Assembly (NCBI GenBank): GCA_013202935.1
Contig: JABMRG010000142.1
Location: 1 to 13,501, forward strand
Length of the DNA stretch: 13,501 nucleotides
Direction: 5' to 3'
From: Candidatus Omnitrophota bacterium
GTDB taxonomy: Bacteria > Omnitrophota > Gorgyraeia > JABMRG01
Below are positions 6,302 to 13,168 of the stretch, one piece after another. Under the pieces are notes generated by a model. It searched no databases, was not told the DNA's origin, and worked only from the letters and a program-made list of their open reading frames with translations. Positions within the stretch are counted from its first letter, which is position 1, and each line of letters starts with the position of its first letter. The translations under genes and the position numbers were made by a program.

Positions 6302-6378
6302 CTGGGGACAGTTTACAGTCAACAAGGGGGCACATCCCTCAAGTTCGATGTATTGGTACGAACGGGATACGTCCCCAG
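6302..6378. repeat. Second GGGGAC-headed palindromic repeat
   Basis: Terminal arms CTGGGGAC (6302-6309) and GTCCCCAG (6371-6378) are perfect inverted repeats. Inside, ATCCC (6334-6338) pairs with GGGAT (6364-6368) and GTTCG (6343-6347) with CGAAC (6359-6363) around an 11-base loop. GGGG near 6326-6330 can also pair with CCCC at 6373-6376. The left end, GGGGACAGTTTAC, resembles the head GGGGACACTTTAC of the element at 280-330, so these look like members of one repeat family. The unit at 6302-6325 may be the remnant of one copy and 6326-6378 another. It lies between the zinc-ribbon gene and the next promoter and breaks no gene. No transposase is nearby. Confidence 0.7.
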
Positions 6379-6386
6379 TGTTTTTG

Positions 6387-6414
6387 TTGCAATTTTTCAG
6401 ATTTGTTGTATAAT
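6387..6414 (+). promoter_or_regulatory. Promoter for the 6449-9522 gene run
   Basis: A perfect -10 TATAAT (6409-6414) follows TTGCAA (6387-6392, four of six) by 16 bp. The start point near 6421 would give a leader of about 28 bases with AAGGAG at 6435-6440, 8 bases before the ATG. The promoter begins 9 bases after the repeat ends. Confidence 0.65.
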
Positions 6415-6448
6415 TATAAGTCTAAGTCTATATAAAGGAGAAATTGAT

Positions 6449-7402
6449 ATGAATATAGGTATAACTAAAGAGGTTTCAGCAGGCGGAAGAGAGATACGTG
6501 CCATATTGCTTCCGCGCGAGGTAAAAAGGATTACAGAGTCAGGTTATAGGGTTACTGCAGAGAAAGGCTTAGGAATGCGGATGGGCATACCTGATGCTGA
6601 ATATCGCGAGGCAGGTGCTAGTATAACACGTGATAGGCACAGAGTATTCGGCCAGGATCTTGTGGTAAAGCTAAAACCCCCGATGCCTGAAGAGTTCAGG
6701 TTGATGCACAATAACCTGTTATTTTCAATGCTCCATGCAGAACAGAATCCTAATTTTGTTAAGCTGATGGATAAGAAGAATGTAAAAGCTATCGCAATGG
6801 AGCTCTTAAAGAACAGGGCAGGAGAGAGGCTTGTGCAGTGCACAGACATGTCTGGTGAGCAGGGCATGATTATGGCGTTCCATATTGCCAAGAAGTCACC
6901 ATCGGACTGCAATGTGCTCATGCTCGGCTATGGTGCTGTGTCAAGTGGTGCGCTCAAGGTAGCGCATGCACTAGGTGCCAATGTAAGGATATTACGAAAA
7001 GGCGAATACAGGCACATAAAACATTTCTTGAGAAATGTAGATATATTGGTAAATGGTATTGCCTGGCCAAAAGAGAAGAGGGATGCCAGGGAATATGTTG
7101 TTACTAGAGAGATGCTCCGTTTTATGAATAAGCACGGCATTGTGCTTGACCTCTCAGTTGACTATCCCAATCCGGTACAGTCATGCCACCCTACATATAT
7201 AAACAAGCCGGCATATATTGTCAATGGGATAACCCACATCTGCATATTCGGCTATCCTGGCCTTGCGCCTATCTCAAGTTCTAACAGGTACAGCAAGCAG
7301 GTTATGCCTTTAGTTCTAAAAATAGCATCAGTAAAAAAGCTATCCCGACTCCCAAATTATATCAAAAAGGCTATAATAGACCCTGAAATATTCGAGTTTT
7401 AA
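6449..7402 (+). CDS. N5-(carboxyethyl)ornithine synthase / alanine dehydrogenase-like oxidoreductase (317 aa)
   Basis: This is an NAD(P)-dependent dehydrogenase of the alanine dehydrogenase / transhydrogenase N-terminal family. K74 in VVKLKPP and H96 in MLHAEQN match the substrate-binding Lys and catalytic His of alanine dehydrogenase. GYGAVSSGA (160-168) is the dinucleotide-binding loop. The C-terminal part (VDILVNGIAWP, REYVVTREMLRFM, HGIVLDLSVDYP, then PAYIVNGITHICIFGYPGL) and the 317-residue length are closer to N5-(carboxyethyl)ornithine synthase, which reductively joins pyruvate to an amino acid side chain, than to the roughly 370-residue alanine dehydrogenases. The ATG at 6449 is chosen for AAGGAG at 6435-6440; the frame extends upstream through the promoter and repeat, which is not credible coding. 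An ATP-grasp ligase gene begins 5 bases after its stop. The substrate is unknown. Confidence 0.8.
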   Translation: MNIGITKEVSAGGREIRAILLPREVKRITESGYRVTAEKGLGMRMGIPDAEYREAGASITRDRHRVFGQDLVVKLKPPMPEEFRLMHNNLLFSMLHAEQNPNFVKLMDKKNVKAIAMELLKNRAGERLVQCTDMSGEQGMIMAFHIAKKSPSDCNVLMLGYGAVSSGALKVAHALGANVRILRKGEYRHIKHFLRNVDILVNGIAWPKEKRDAREYVVTREMLRFMNKHGIVLDLSVDYPNPVQSCHPTYINKPAYIVNGITHICIFGYPGLAPISSSNRYSKQVMPLVLKIASVKKLSRLPNYIKKAIIDPEIFEF

Positions 7403-7407
7403 TTCTT

Positions 7408-8463
7408 ATGAGAAAAACAGTTCTTGTAGTTGGCGATTTGATGATGAATGATGAGAAGTTTGAACCCTCTCTTAATAGGTTTATTACCTATAAGCATAGG
7501 TTGAACAACCGCAACATAGGTGTACTCTTTATAACGTATGATGATCTTGCAGCAAAGAGGCTGCCCAACGTCTCTACTAAGAGGCTGGATGTTATGCTCT
7601 TTTTTCCCTATAACCACTGGAATGAGGAGATAGAGCGTTATGACAGAGATGAAAGAATTTACGGCGACCTTAACTTCGGAGAGGATTTTAAGAAATTCTT
7701 TCTGATGGTAAACAGCACCATAAAACGTAAGTACAGGTATCATGATTTAAGGTTTATCAATCCACCTACCTCATGCATAATTGACAGGGATAAGGAGAAG
7801 ACCTACCAGGCGCTTAAAAGAGCAGGTATACGAAGCCCTATAATCTATAGGGTAAAGTCTGCTTCAGACGTAAAAGGATTAATAGGTAAAGGTATATCTT
7901 TGTATGCAAAGCCCCGCTTTGGCGCGATGGGCAAAGGCATAACCTATATTAATCAGAGGGGCTGCTATACTAATTTTATATTCAGAAAGAACAGGATCCA
8001 TAACCGCTTGCATGATTACAACTGGAAGGCTGTAAAGATATCCCAGAAAAATCAGAGCCAGTTCCTAAAAACGCTTATAGATAAGGGGTTTATATTCCAG
8101 GAGGCCATATATACACCAGTTGTGCGCGGAAGAAAATTCGACATGAGGATCTATTGCATATATAACAGAGTCCCCTATATGTATGCAAAGAGCACGCAGG
8201 CCAAGAACTTCATAACAAACTGGTCTCAGGGCGGCCGGATAGAGAAGAAGAAAAGTTTTTTAAAGAGGGCGATCGGAGATAAGGCCATAAGAGAGGCTAT
8301 TCTGCTTGCCAAAAAATCAGCCAGGGCGCTTAAGCTAAACTACGCTGGTGTGGATGTAATATTTGATAGAAAAAGAAGAGAGCTTTATGTGCTGGAGATC
8401 CAGTCTTTTCCAGGTTATGAGCGCGGTTTTAAGCTCATGAAGTTTCTAGCAGATAATATCTAA
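7408..8463 (+). CDS. ATP-grasp ligase, YheC/YheD- or RimK-like (351 aa)
   Basis: ATP-grasp enzymes activate a carboxylate as an acyl phosphate and couple it to an amine or similar group. The fold is visible from about residue 120: DKEKTYQALKRAGI (pre-ATP domain), AKPRFGAMGKGI at 167-178 (ATP-binding Lys168 and glycine-rich loop), RKFDMRI at 242-248, a TNWSQGG segment at 270-276, and AGVDVIFD at 313-320 followed by VLEIQSFPG at 328-336 (metal ligands). The last motif normally reads ExN; here it is E330-x-Q332. The N-terminal 115 residues form a Rossmann-like pre-domain. The KP-G-GKGI plus N-GG pattern is like YheC/YheD proteins. Context suggests it acts on the product of the dehydrogenase gene 5 bases upstream. 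No ribosome site is seen at the ATG, so coupling is likely. Confidence 0.85.
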   Translation: MRKTVLVVGDLMMNDEKFEPSLNRFITYKHRLNNRNIGVLFITYDDLAAKRLPNVSTKRLDVMLFFPYNHWNEEIERYDRDERIYGDLNFGEDFKKFFLMVNSTIKRKYRYHDLRFINPPTSCIIDRDKEKTYQALKRAGIRSPIIYRVKSASDVKGLIGKGISLYAKPRFGAMGKGITYINQRGCYTNFIFRKNRIHNRLHDYNWKAVKISQKNQSQFLKTLIDKGFIFQEAIYTPVVRGRKFDMRIYCIYNRVPYMYAKSTQAKNFITNWSQGGRIEKKKSFLKRAIGDKAIREAILLAKKSARALKLNYAGVDVIFDRKRRELYVLEIQSFPGYERGFKLMKFLADNI

Positions 8464-8486
8464 GCTTAAAAGAGGAGATTTTTATT

Positions 8487-8672
8487 ATGCAGTATCGCTG
8501 CCCAGTATGTGAGATGGAGATGCCAAGAGATCTTCTTGTGGTTATTCCGCACACAGAAGAGCACATTGTTGATATAATCAAGGATAAGCATCCTGAATGG
8601 GTCGAATCTAATGGGTTATGCAAAAAGTGTTATGAGCATTACAAGCAGCAGCTCCATCCTGGAAAAGAATAA
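8487..8672 (+). CDS. Small four-cysteine (zinc-binding?) protein, 61 aa
   Basis: The protein has CPVC at residues 5-8 and CKKC at 45-48, spaced by a 36-residue loop holding H22, H26 and H35. This arrangement is suited to one zinc site. It is basic at the C-terminus and has no signal peptide. The start is well supported by AGAGGAG at 8471-8477. It sits in the same run as the ATP-grasp gene and 4 bases before the MBL gene. I do not recognise a named family. Confidence 0.75.
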   Translation: MQYRCPVCEMEMPRDLLVVIPHTEEHIVDIIKDKHPEWVESNGLCKKCYEHYKQQLHPGKE

Positions 8673-8676
8673 GGCC

Positions 8677-9522
8677 ATGAAGTTTTTGGTCATATTTTTA
8701 ATTATCCTTATCTGCTCATCCGTTGGGTGTTCGGCTGATGAGATATATTTTACGGTTCATTTTATTGATGCTGGAGAAGGAGACGCAATACTCATAAAGA
8801 CCGAGCCGGGACAGAGCCTGCTAATAGATACGGGTAATCTGATTACAGGCCGTAGGGTATGCGATTATCTTAAGGAGAATGGGGTAGAGAAGCTGAGCTA
8901 TCTTATACTTACGCATCCACACCTCGATCACATAGGAGGGGCTTTCTATGTTTTGCAAGAGTACGATGTTGGCCAGACATTTACTAACGGTGAGGATATA
9001 GGCAGGCTTAAAGAGAATCAAGACCCTTATAGGTGGCTCCAGGAGCTTATGGCATCCAGGACAAAAAGAGGGGCCTTAAGTGCAGGTGATTTATTAAGGC
9101 TGGGCGAGGTTAGCCTTAGGGTGCTCTCACCCAGCAGCCCGTCACCCTTCTCAGGTATAAATGCTAATTCAATAGTCAGTATGATTGAATATAAAAATTT
9201 CCGCATGCTGCTTATGGCAGATGCAACAGATGCGACTGAGAGATACCTGCTCAAGCAAGGGAGCAACCTTAAATCGGACATCCTTAAAGTTGCTCACCAT
9301 GGCCACAATGATGCATCTTCCCCGGAATTTATAAGGGCTGTATCGCCTAGCCTAAGTATAATAAGTGTCAACAAGGATAATTCTCGAGGCTATCCATCCA
9401 AAGCAGTGCTTGAGCTTATAAAGGCCTCTGGTTCCATGCTGTTACGCACTGATAGAGACGGAGACGTTGTTGTGAAGGTTGCAAGGAATGGCAAATTCAG
9501 TGTAATTATGAAAAGATTTTAG
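8677..9522 (+). CDS. MBL-fold lipoprotein, ComEC C-terminal-domain-like hydrolase (281 aa)
   Basis: The start is placed at the ATG at 8677, because it opens a lipoprotein signal: a hydrophobic run to residue 15, then SVGC with the lipid-bearing Cys at 18. Starting further upstream in this frame would bury the signal and overlap the four-cysteine gene. The mature protein is a metallo-beta-lactamase fold of the ComEC/Rec2 C-terminal type: HFIDAGEGDAILI at 28-40, LLIDTG at 48-53, THPHLDHIGG (H80, H82, D84, H85), NANSIV at 162-167, LLMADATDATE with D182, and VAHHGHNDAS at 205-214. All expected metal ligands are present. ComEC's channel domain is absent, so this is a stand-alone form, probably anchored in the periplasm. 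Related stand-alone proteins are predicted nucleases or phosphodiesterases; the substrate here is unknown. Confidence 0.9.
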   Translation: MKFLVIFLIILICSSVGCSADEIYFTVHFIDAGEGDAILIKTEPGQSLLIDTGNLITGRRVCDYLKENGVEKLSYLILTHPHLDHIGGAFYVLQEYDVGQTFTNGEDIGRLKENQDPYRWLQELMASRTKRGALSAGDLLRLGEVSLRVLSPSSPSPFSGINANSIVSMIEYKNFRMLLMADATDATERYLLKQGSNLKSDILKVAHHGHNDASSPEFIRAVSPSLSIISVNKDNSRGYPSKAVLELIKASGSMLLRTDRDGDVVVKVARNGKFSVIMKRF

Positions 9523-9550
9523 TTGTTTTATATTCGTTTAAGGATAAAAT
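9523..9550 (+). promoter_or_regulatory. Promoter abutting the transporter start codon (near-leaderless)
   Basis: TAAAAT (9545-9550) follows a weak TTGTTT (9523-9528) by 16 bp. Only 7 bases separate the -10 box from the ATG at 9558, so transcription is expected to begin at or beside the start codon. No ribosome site fits (AAGG at 9540-9543 is too far, 14 bases). Confidence 0.5.
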
Positions 9551-9557
9551 ATACATT

Positions 9558-10961
9558 ATGACTGGTAAAAATAATTATCTACTCAAAAAGACCTTTGCGT
9601 TGATAGGCGCTCTTATTGTAGTCGTTCTTTTAGGCAAGAGGCTTGGTTTTAATCTTGCTCAGATAATAACGCTTGCAGCTTTTTCACTCTCTATTCTCGG
9701 AACACTGCTTTTCTGGCAGTTTCGCCTAAGCTTTGCATTTTTAGGTACTACAATAATGCTATTTACAGGTGTTGCAAAGCTGGATGAGTTTATTCATCAC
9801 TCATCTATGGAGATCATACTTTTTTTAATAGGCATGATGGTGCTTGTCGGGTTTTTGAAAGAGATAGGCCTCTTTACCTGGCTCCTTCAGAAGGCGCTTA
9901 TCATGAAAAAAATAAGCGCAAAAAAGTTTATGCTTGCGCTTATTTTCGCATCAGCCCTTTTGGCATGTGCTATCGATGAAGTCTCATCGATACTCTTTAT
10001 GATAATGATTATTCTTGAGCTGAGTGATTTTTTTGAGGTTGACCCCATACCTTTTATAATGACTTCGGTTCTTGCGACTAATATAGGCTCGGCAGGTACT
10101 GTTATTGGAAACCCCATAGGTATTATGATAGCAGCCAAGGCCGGGCTATCTTTTGAAAATTTTTTGCTATTTGCTTTTCCGCTTATGGTAATGTCACTTT
10201 TTGTGCTTACGGGGCTTATATTTATAATCTTCAGGAAAGAGATTAGGGAACTGGATGAGAAGATTAAGGAGTATGGGCCCAATGAGATACTCGTGCAGCT
10301 TCTCTCAGTTCCTACTGAAAAGAGGTTAAAGATTGGTTTTGTAATAGCAGGGGCAACGCTCCTGTTGATAGCCATGCACCACCGACTTGAACTTTTACTG
10401 GGGCTTGAGTTAAACACCATCCTTCTGATGGCGCCGCTATTATCAGCTGCTATCATAATGGTTTGGAGGCGTGAAAGGGCAAGGAGCTACATAGAGAATG
10501 ATGTGGAGTGGTGGACCCTGCTCTTTTTCATGTTTCTTTTTGGCCAGGCAGGCATACTGGCAAATACCGGTGTTGCAGAGGTCCTTGCACAAAAGCTACT
10601 CATGCTTGTTGCGAGCAATCAGTTCCACCTCATAGCGACGGTACTCTTTGGCAGCGGAATAATATCAAGTGCCCTTGATAACGTGGTTGTGGTAGCTGGC
10701 TCTATCCCTGTTATACATAGCCTGAATACGATGCTGGGTACTCATTCTGTATTATGGTGGGCACTTCTCTTTGGTGCCTGCTTTGGCGGTAATATGACTA
10801 TAATCGGTTCAACAGCCAACATAGTGGCCATCGGTGCCCTTGAAAAAAGGCGGGGGATATCAATAAGCTTTAGGTATTGGTTCAAGATAGGTGCCGTAGT
10901 TGGTCTTACAACCCTTGCTTTTATACTCCTGGCTATGCAGCTCTTACCCTACTACAGATAA
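9558..10961 (+). CDS. Ion transporter superfamily permease, ArsB/NhaD-like (467 aa)
   Basis: This is a polytopic inner-membrane transporter of the ion-transporter (IT) superfamily, which includes ArsB arsenite pumps, NhaD Na+/H+ antiporters and SLC13-type carriers. About eleven or twelve hydrophobic segments are visible. The family's two inverted halves each have their pore motif: CAIDEVSSILFM (137-148) followed by LATNIGSAGTVIGNP (172-186) in the first, and SALDNVVVVAG (371-381) followed by GACFGGNMTIIGSTANIV (406-423) in the second. In the first half the usual Asp-Asn pair is Asp-Glu (D140-E141), an extra acidic charge in the pore. A charged loop at about 226-256 separates the halves. Substrate is undecided: Na+/H+ exchange or organic or oxyanion export are all possible. 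An alcohol dehydrogenase gene follows two bases after the stop. Confidence 0.88.
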   Translation: MTGKNNYLLKKTFALIGALIVVVLLGKRLGFNLAQIITLAAFSLSILGTLLFWQFRLSFAFLGTTIMLFTGVAKLDEFIHHSSMEIILFLIGMMVLVGFLKEIGLFTWLLQKALIMKKISAKKFMLALIFASALLACAIDEVSSILFMIMIILELSDFFEVDPIPFIMTSVLATNIGSAGTVIGNPIGIMIAAKAGLSFENFLLFAFPLMVMSLFVLTGLIFIIFRKEIRELDEKIKEYGPNEILVQLLSVPTEKRLKIGFVIAGATLLLIAMHHRLELLLGLELNTILLMAPLLSAAIIMVWRRERARSYIENDVEWWTLLFFMFLFGQAGILANTGVAEVLAQKLLMLVASNQFHLIATVLFGSGIISSALDNVVVVAGSIPVIHSLNTMLGTHSVLWWALLFGACFGGNMTIIGSTANIVAIGALEKRRGISISFRYWFKIGAVVGLTTLAFILLAMQLLPYYR

Positions 10962-10963
10962 TA

Positions 10964-12130
10964 ATGGAAAATTTCACACACTATATACCCACTAAAATAT
11001 ATTTTGGCAAAGGTGAAATATCTGCGCTATCTGATGAGTTTAAACAGAGAGCCAGGAGGATACTGATAGTTACTGGCCAGGGAAGCGTAAAGAAGAATGG
11101 TGTCTTTGATGATCTGATGGATCAGGTCAAAAAAGCAAAGATAAAATTTTTTGAACATTCAGGCATTGTTCCAAATCCAAGGCTTGAGAGTGTTTATGAA
11201 GGTATAGAGATAGCGAAGAGGGAAGCTATTGACCTTGTTCTGGCTGCTGGAGGAGGAAGCGTAATAGATGCTGCAAAGGCTATCGCAGTTGGTGCTAAGC
11301 ATGATGGTGATGTCTGGGACTTTTTTGAGAGAAAGGCTGTTCCCTCGAGCGCTCTCGATGTAGGCTGTGTACTTACCCTGGCAGCTACAGGCTCTGAAAT
11401 GAATGGAAATTCTGTTATCACAAAGCAGGATTCCCAGCGCAAGCTTGCCCTATCAACCCCCCTGATAAGGCCCGTCTTTTCAGTGCTTGACCCAGAGTAT
11501 ACCTTTAGTGTAAACAGTTTTCACACTGCAGCTGGCATTGCTGATATCATGACACATGTTTTTGAGCAGTATTTTAGCTATACTGAAGCGGCTGATGTTC
11601 AGGATAGAATAGCAGAAGCGCTTCTAAAGGTCTGTATAGATTACGGCCCTGTATGTTGTAAGGAGCCCAAGGATTATGATGCAAGGGCAAATATATTGTG
11701 GGCAGGCACCCTGGCGCTGAATGGCCTGATCGGTGAAGGCAAGGCGGGTGACTGGGCCTGCCATGGCATAGAGCATGAGATTAGCGCCATATATGATATT
11801 AGCCATGGTGCTGGTTTAGCTATAATCGTTCCTAATTGGATGAAGCATGTCTTGAACAACGCCACAAGAAAGAAGTTTGTAGAATACGGAATCAATGTCT
11901 GGGGTATAGATAAAGAAAAAGAAGACTCATCTATTGCAGAGGATGCCATAAAAAAGACAAGAGAGTTTTTTGTATCAATTGGTATGCCTTCATCGCTTAC
12001 TGAAGTAGGCGTTCCACAAGACAAGTTTAAGGATATGGCAAAGAATGCTATCCGCTCTTATGGCCAGGTAGGGTCATTTAAAAAGCTCACAGAGTCTGAT
12101 ATTGTAGATATACTACAGAGGTCAGTATAA
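10964..12130 (+). CDS. Iron-containing alcohol dehydrogenase, YqhD/butanol dehydrogenase type (388 aa)
   Basis: This is a cytoplasmic NAD(P)H-dependent group III alcohol dehydrogenase that probably reduces aldehydes. Residues D194, H198, H267 and H281 align with the metal ligands of YqhD. GGGSVIDAAK (96-105) is the cofactor-phosphate loop, and VLTLAATGSEMNG (136-148) and RANILWAGTLALNGLIG (241-257) match the family closely. Length is the same as for YqhD and BdhA/B. The ATG at 10964 is chosen because the protein then begins MENFTHYIPTKIYFGKG, the normal family N-terminus; it lies 2 bases after the transporter stop with no clear ribosome site, suggesting coupling. A further upstream in-frame ATG would overlap the transporter gene. 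It ends the transcription unit; the leader and terminator of the next gene follow. Confidence 0.93.
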   Translation: MENFTHYIPTKIYFGKGEISALSDEFKQRARRILIVTGQGSVKKNGVFDDLMDQVKKAKIKFFEHSGIVPNPRLESVYEGIEIAKREAIDLVLAAGGGSVIDAAKAIAVGAKHDGDVWDFFERKAVPSSALDVGCVLTLAATGSEMNGNSVITKQDSQRKLALSTPLIRPVFSVLDPEYTFSVNSFHTAAGIADIMTHVFEQYFSYTEAADVQDRIAEALLKVCIDYGPVCCKEPKDYDARANILWAGTLALNGLIGEGKAGDWACHGIEHEISAIYDISHGAGLAIIVPNWMKHVLNNATRKKFVEYGINVWGIDKEKEDSSIAEDAIKKTREFFVSIGMPSSLTEVGVPQDKFKDMAKNAIRSYGQVGSFKKLTESDIVDILQRSV

Positions 12131-12155
12131 AAAGTTTCATTTTATCCTTTTTAGC

Positions 12156-12183
12156 TTTACACAGCTTAGTTAGTGTGTTAAAT
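12156..12183 (+). promoter_or_regulatory. Candidate promoter for the beta-barrel gene leader
   Basis: TTTACA (12156-12161, five of six) and TTAAAT (12178-12183, four of six) are 16 bp apart, placing a start near 12190. An alternative -10, TATAGT at 12188-12193, has a poorer -35. Either start leaves the structured leader intact. Confidence 0.45.
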
Positions 12184-12189
12184 TGGATA

Positions 12190-12280
12190 TAGTAAAATAC
12201 TCGGTGGGGATACGCAAAAGGAGCGTAGGAGTATCTATTTATCTAGCCTCGCCGAGGAATGGCGAGGTTTTTATTTTTTG
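12190..12280 (+). promoter_or_regulatory. Structured 5' leader with alternative pairings (attenuator or riboswitch-like, class unknown)
   Basis: Several pairings are visible. ATACTC (12197-12202) matches GAGTAT (12229-12234); inside it ACGC (12212-12215) matches GCGT (12223-12226) around a 7-base loop AAAAGGA. GATAC (12209-12213) can instead pair with GTATC (12231-12235). CTCGGTG (12200-12206) can pair with CGCCGAG (12250-12256, one wobble), which would use the 5' half of the terminator stem and so act as an anti-terminator. The block lies between the end of the alcohol dehydrogenase and an outer-membrane protein gene, and ends in an intrinsic terminator 16 bases before its start codon. I do not recognise a known riboswitch class, including GEMM, crcB or cobalamin. 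A plain terminator of the upstream gene remains possible. Confidence 0.5.
12247..12280 (+). terminator. Intrinsic terminator upstream of the beta-barrel gene
   Basis: CCTCGCC (12247-12253) and GGCGAGG (12261-12267) form a 7-bp perfect GC-rich stem with a 7-base loop, followed by TTTTTATTTTTT (12268-12279). It could end the transporter/alcohol dehydrogenase unit, or serve as the off-switch of the leader for the gene that begins at 12296. Confidence 0.85.
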
Positions 12281-12295
12281 CTTGAAGGGGGTATG

Positions 12296-13153
12296 ATGAG
12301 AAAGTTTCTTTTAATAGCATGCAGGGTAGGTTTTTACATAATTTTCAGTGCAGCACCGCTTTACGCTCTTGGTGATGGGACATCACCGCATGTTGATATG
12401 CCTTTTGGCTCAGGTATCGCCAATTTTGAGTCTGAGACACAAGGCAACTCTTTTATAGTGAGTTTTGGGTATGAGAATATTTTAAAAAGGCAGATCGATA
12501 ATACCGACACTGCTGTTAGTGGCGAGCTGGAAGGTGGATGGGCGCTTTTGGGCCTAGGCTATAGGATAGCGAATCAGTTTGAGCCTTATCTGCGTATAGG
12601 TGTTTCTATGATTGATGCGAAGTGGTCAGAGAACTACAACGATAAGATTGAGCTTGATGGAAGCACTGATCTTGCTGTCGGATTGGGGCTTAAGATGCTT
12701 GTGTACCAGAGAAGGATTACAAGCCTCTCCAAGTTAAAGCTAGGGCTTGATGGGCAGGTTCGCTATACCAACCCTTCCGTAGATTCGGTAAAGGTCGATG
12801 GCGCATCCAGAAGCGTAAGCGCATCAGATCTGAAGATATTTGAAGGCAGGGTATCAGCAACTGTGGGGGTTGAGATATCTCTAAAGAGATTACTCGAATT
12901 TGACGAGGAGCTTGAAGGAGACCTGGATTATTATCTTATACCGTATATTGGGGCTGTATATTCAGATGGGCTAGTAACAGCAGATTATGTGGACAATGGT
13001 ACACGCTTTGGCTATAGTGATGATCCGTATGAGTACAAGCTTAATATGCTCGCTGGTATGGACCTTATAATACCCGAATACCTTAGTTTAAATGTGGAGG
13101 GGCAGCTTTTTAATGACAAATCGCTCAGTGGCGGCTTGAGCCTCAAATTTTAA
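12296..13153 (+). CDS. Outer-membrane beta-barrel protein (285 aa)
   Basis: A signal peptide (residues 1 to about 24, ending PLYA before LGDG) precedes a chain of alternating hydrophobic beta strands with aromatic belts: GGWALLGLGYRI, PYLRIGVSMI, TDLAVGLGLKML, KLKLGLDGQVRY, RVSATVGVEISL, YLIPYIGAVYS, LNMLAGMDLII and SLNVEGQLF. The protein ends GGLSLKF, with the C-terminal Phe recognised by the BAM machinery. Eight to twelve strands are plausible. This supports an outer membrane in the host. ATG 12296 is preferred over 12293 because AAGGGG (12285-12290) is 5 bases away. The Asp/Glu-rich loops at about 200-208 suggest a metal or small-solute binding face, which is conjecture. The transported or bound partner is unknown. 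Expression is likely controlled by the leader and terminator just upstream. Confidence 0.83.
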   Translation: MRKFLLIACRVGFYIIFSAAPLYALGDGTSPHVDMPFGSGIANFESETQGNSFIVSFGYENILKRQIDNTDTAVSGELEGGWALLGLGYRIANQFEPYLRIGVSMIDAKWSENYNDKIELDGSTDLAVGLGLKMLVYQRRITSLSKLKLGLDGQVRYTNPSVDSVKVDGASRSVSASDLKIFEGRVSATVGVEISLKRLLEFDEELEGDLDYYLIPYIGAVYSDGLVTADYVDNGTRFGYSDDPYEYKLNMLAGMDLIIPEYLSLNVEGQLFNDKSLSGGLSLKF

Positions 13154-13168
13154 GGGAGGGTTGATAAG

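Noticed and set aside
6353..6448. Upstream N-terminal extension of the dehydrogenase from 6353
   Set aside because: It would cross the repeat arm and the promoter, and the family N-terminus begins at MNIGITKE (6449) with AAGGAG upstream.
8611..8676. Earlier ATG at 8611 for the MBL lipoprotein
   Set aside because: It overlaps the four-cysteine gene and would place a polar, Ser-rich stretch before the lipoprotein signal; the ATG at 8677 begins directly with the signal.
9887..10456. Long minus-strand open frame opposite the transporter gene
   Set aside because: Its translation is Ser/Ile-rich low-complexity, lacks motifs, and is explained as the reverse complement of transmembrane codons of the plus-strand gene.
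12190..12280. Leader as a c-di-GMP-I (GEMM), fluoride or cobalamin riboswitch
   Set aside because: The ACGCAAA string recalls GEMM, but the GGCAAACC core is missing; no GGNGAUGG start or cobalamin box is seen, so no class is assigned.
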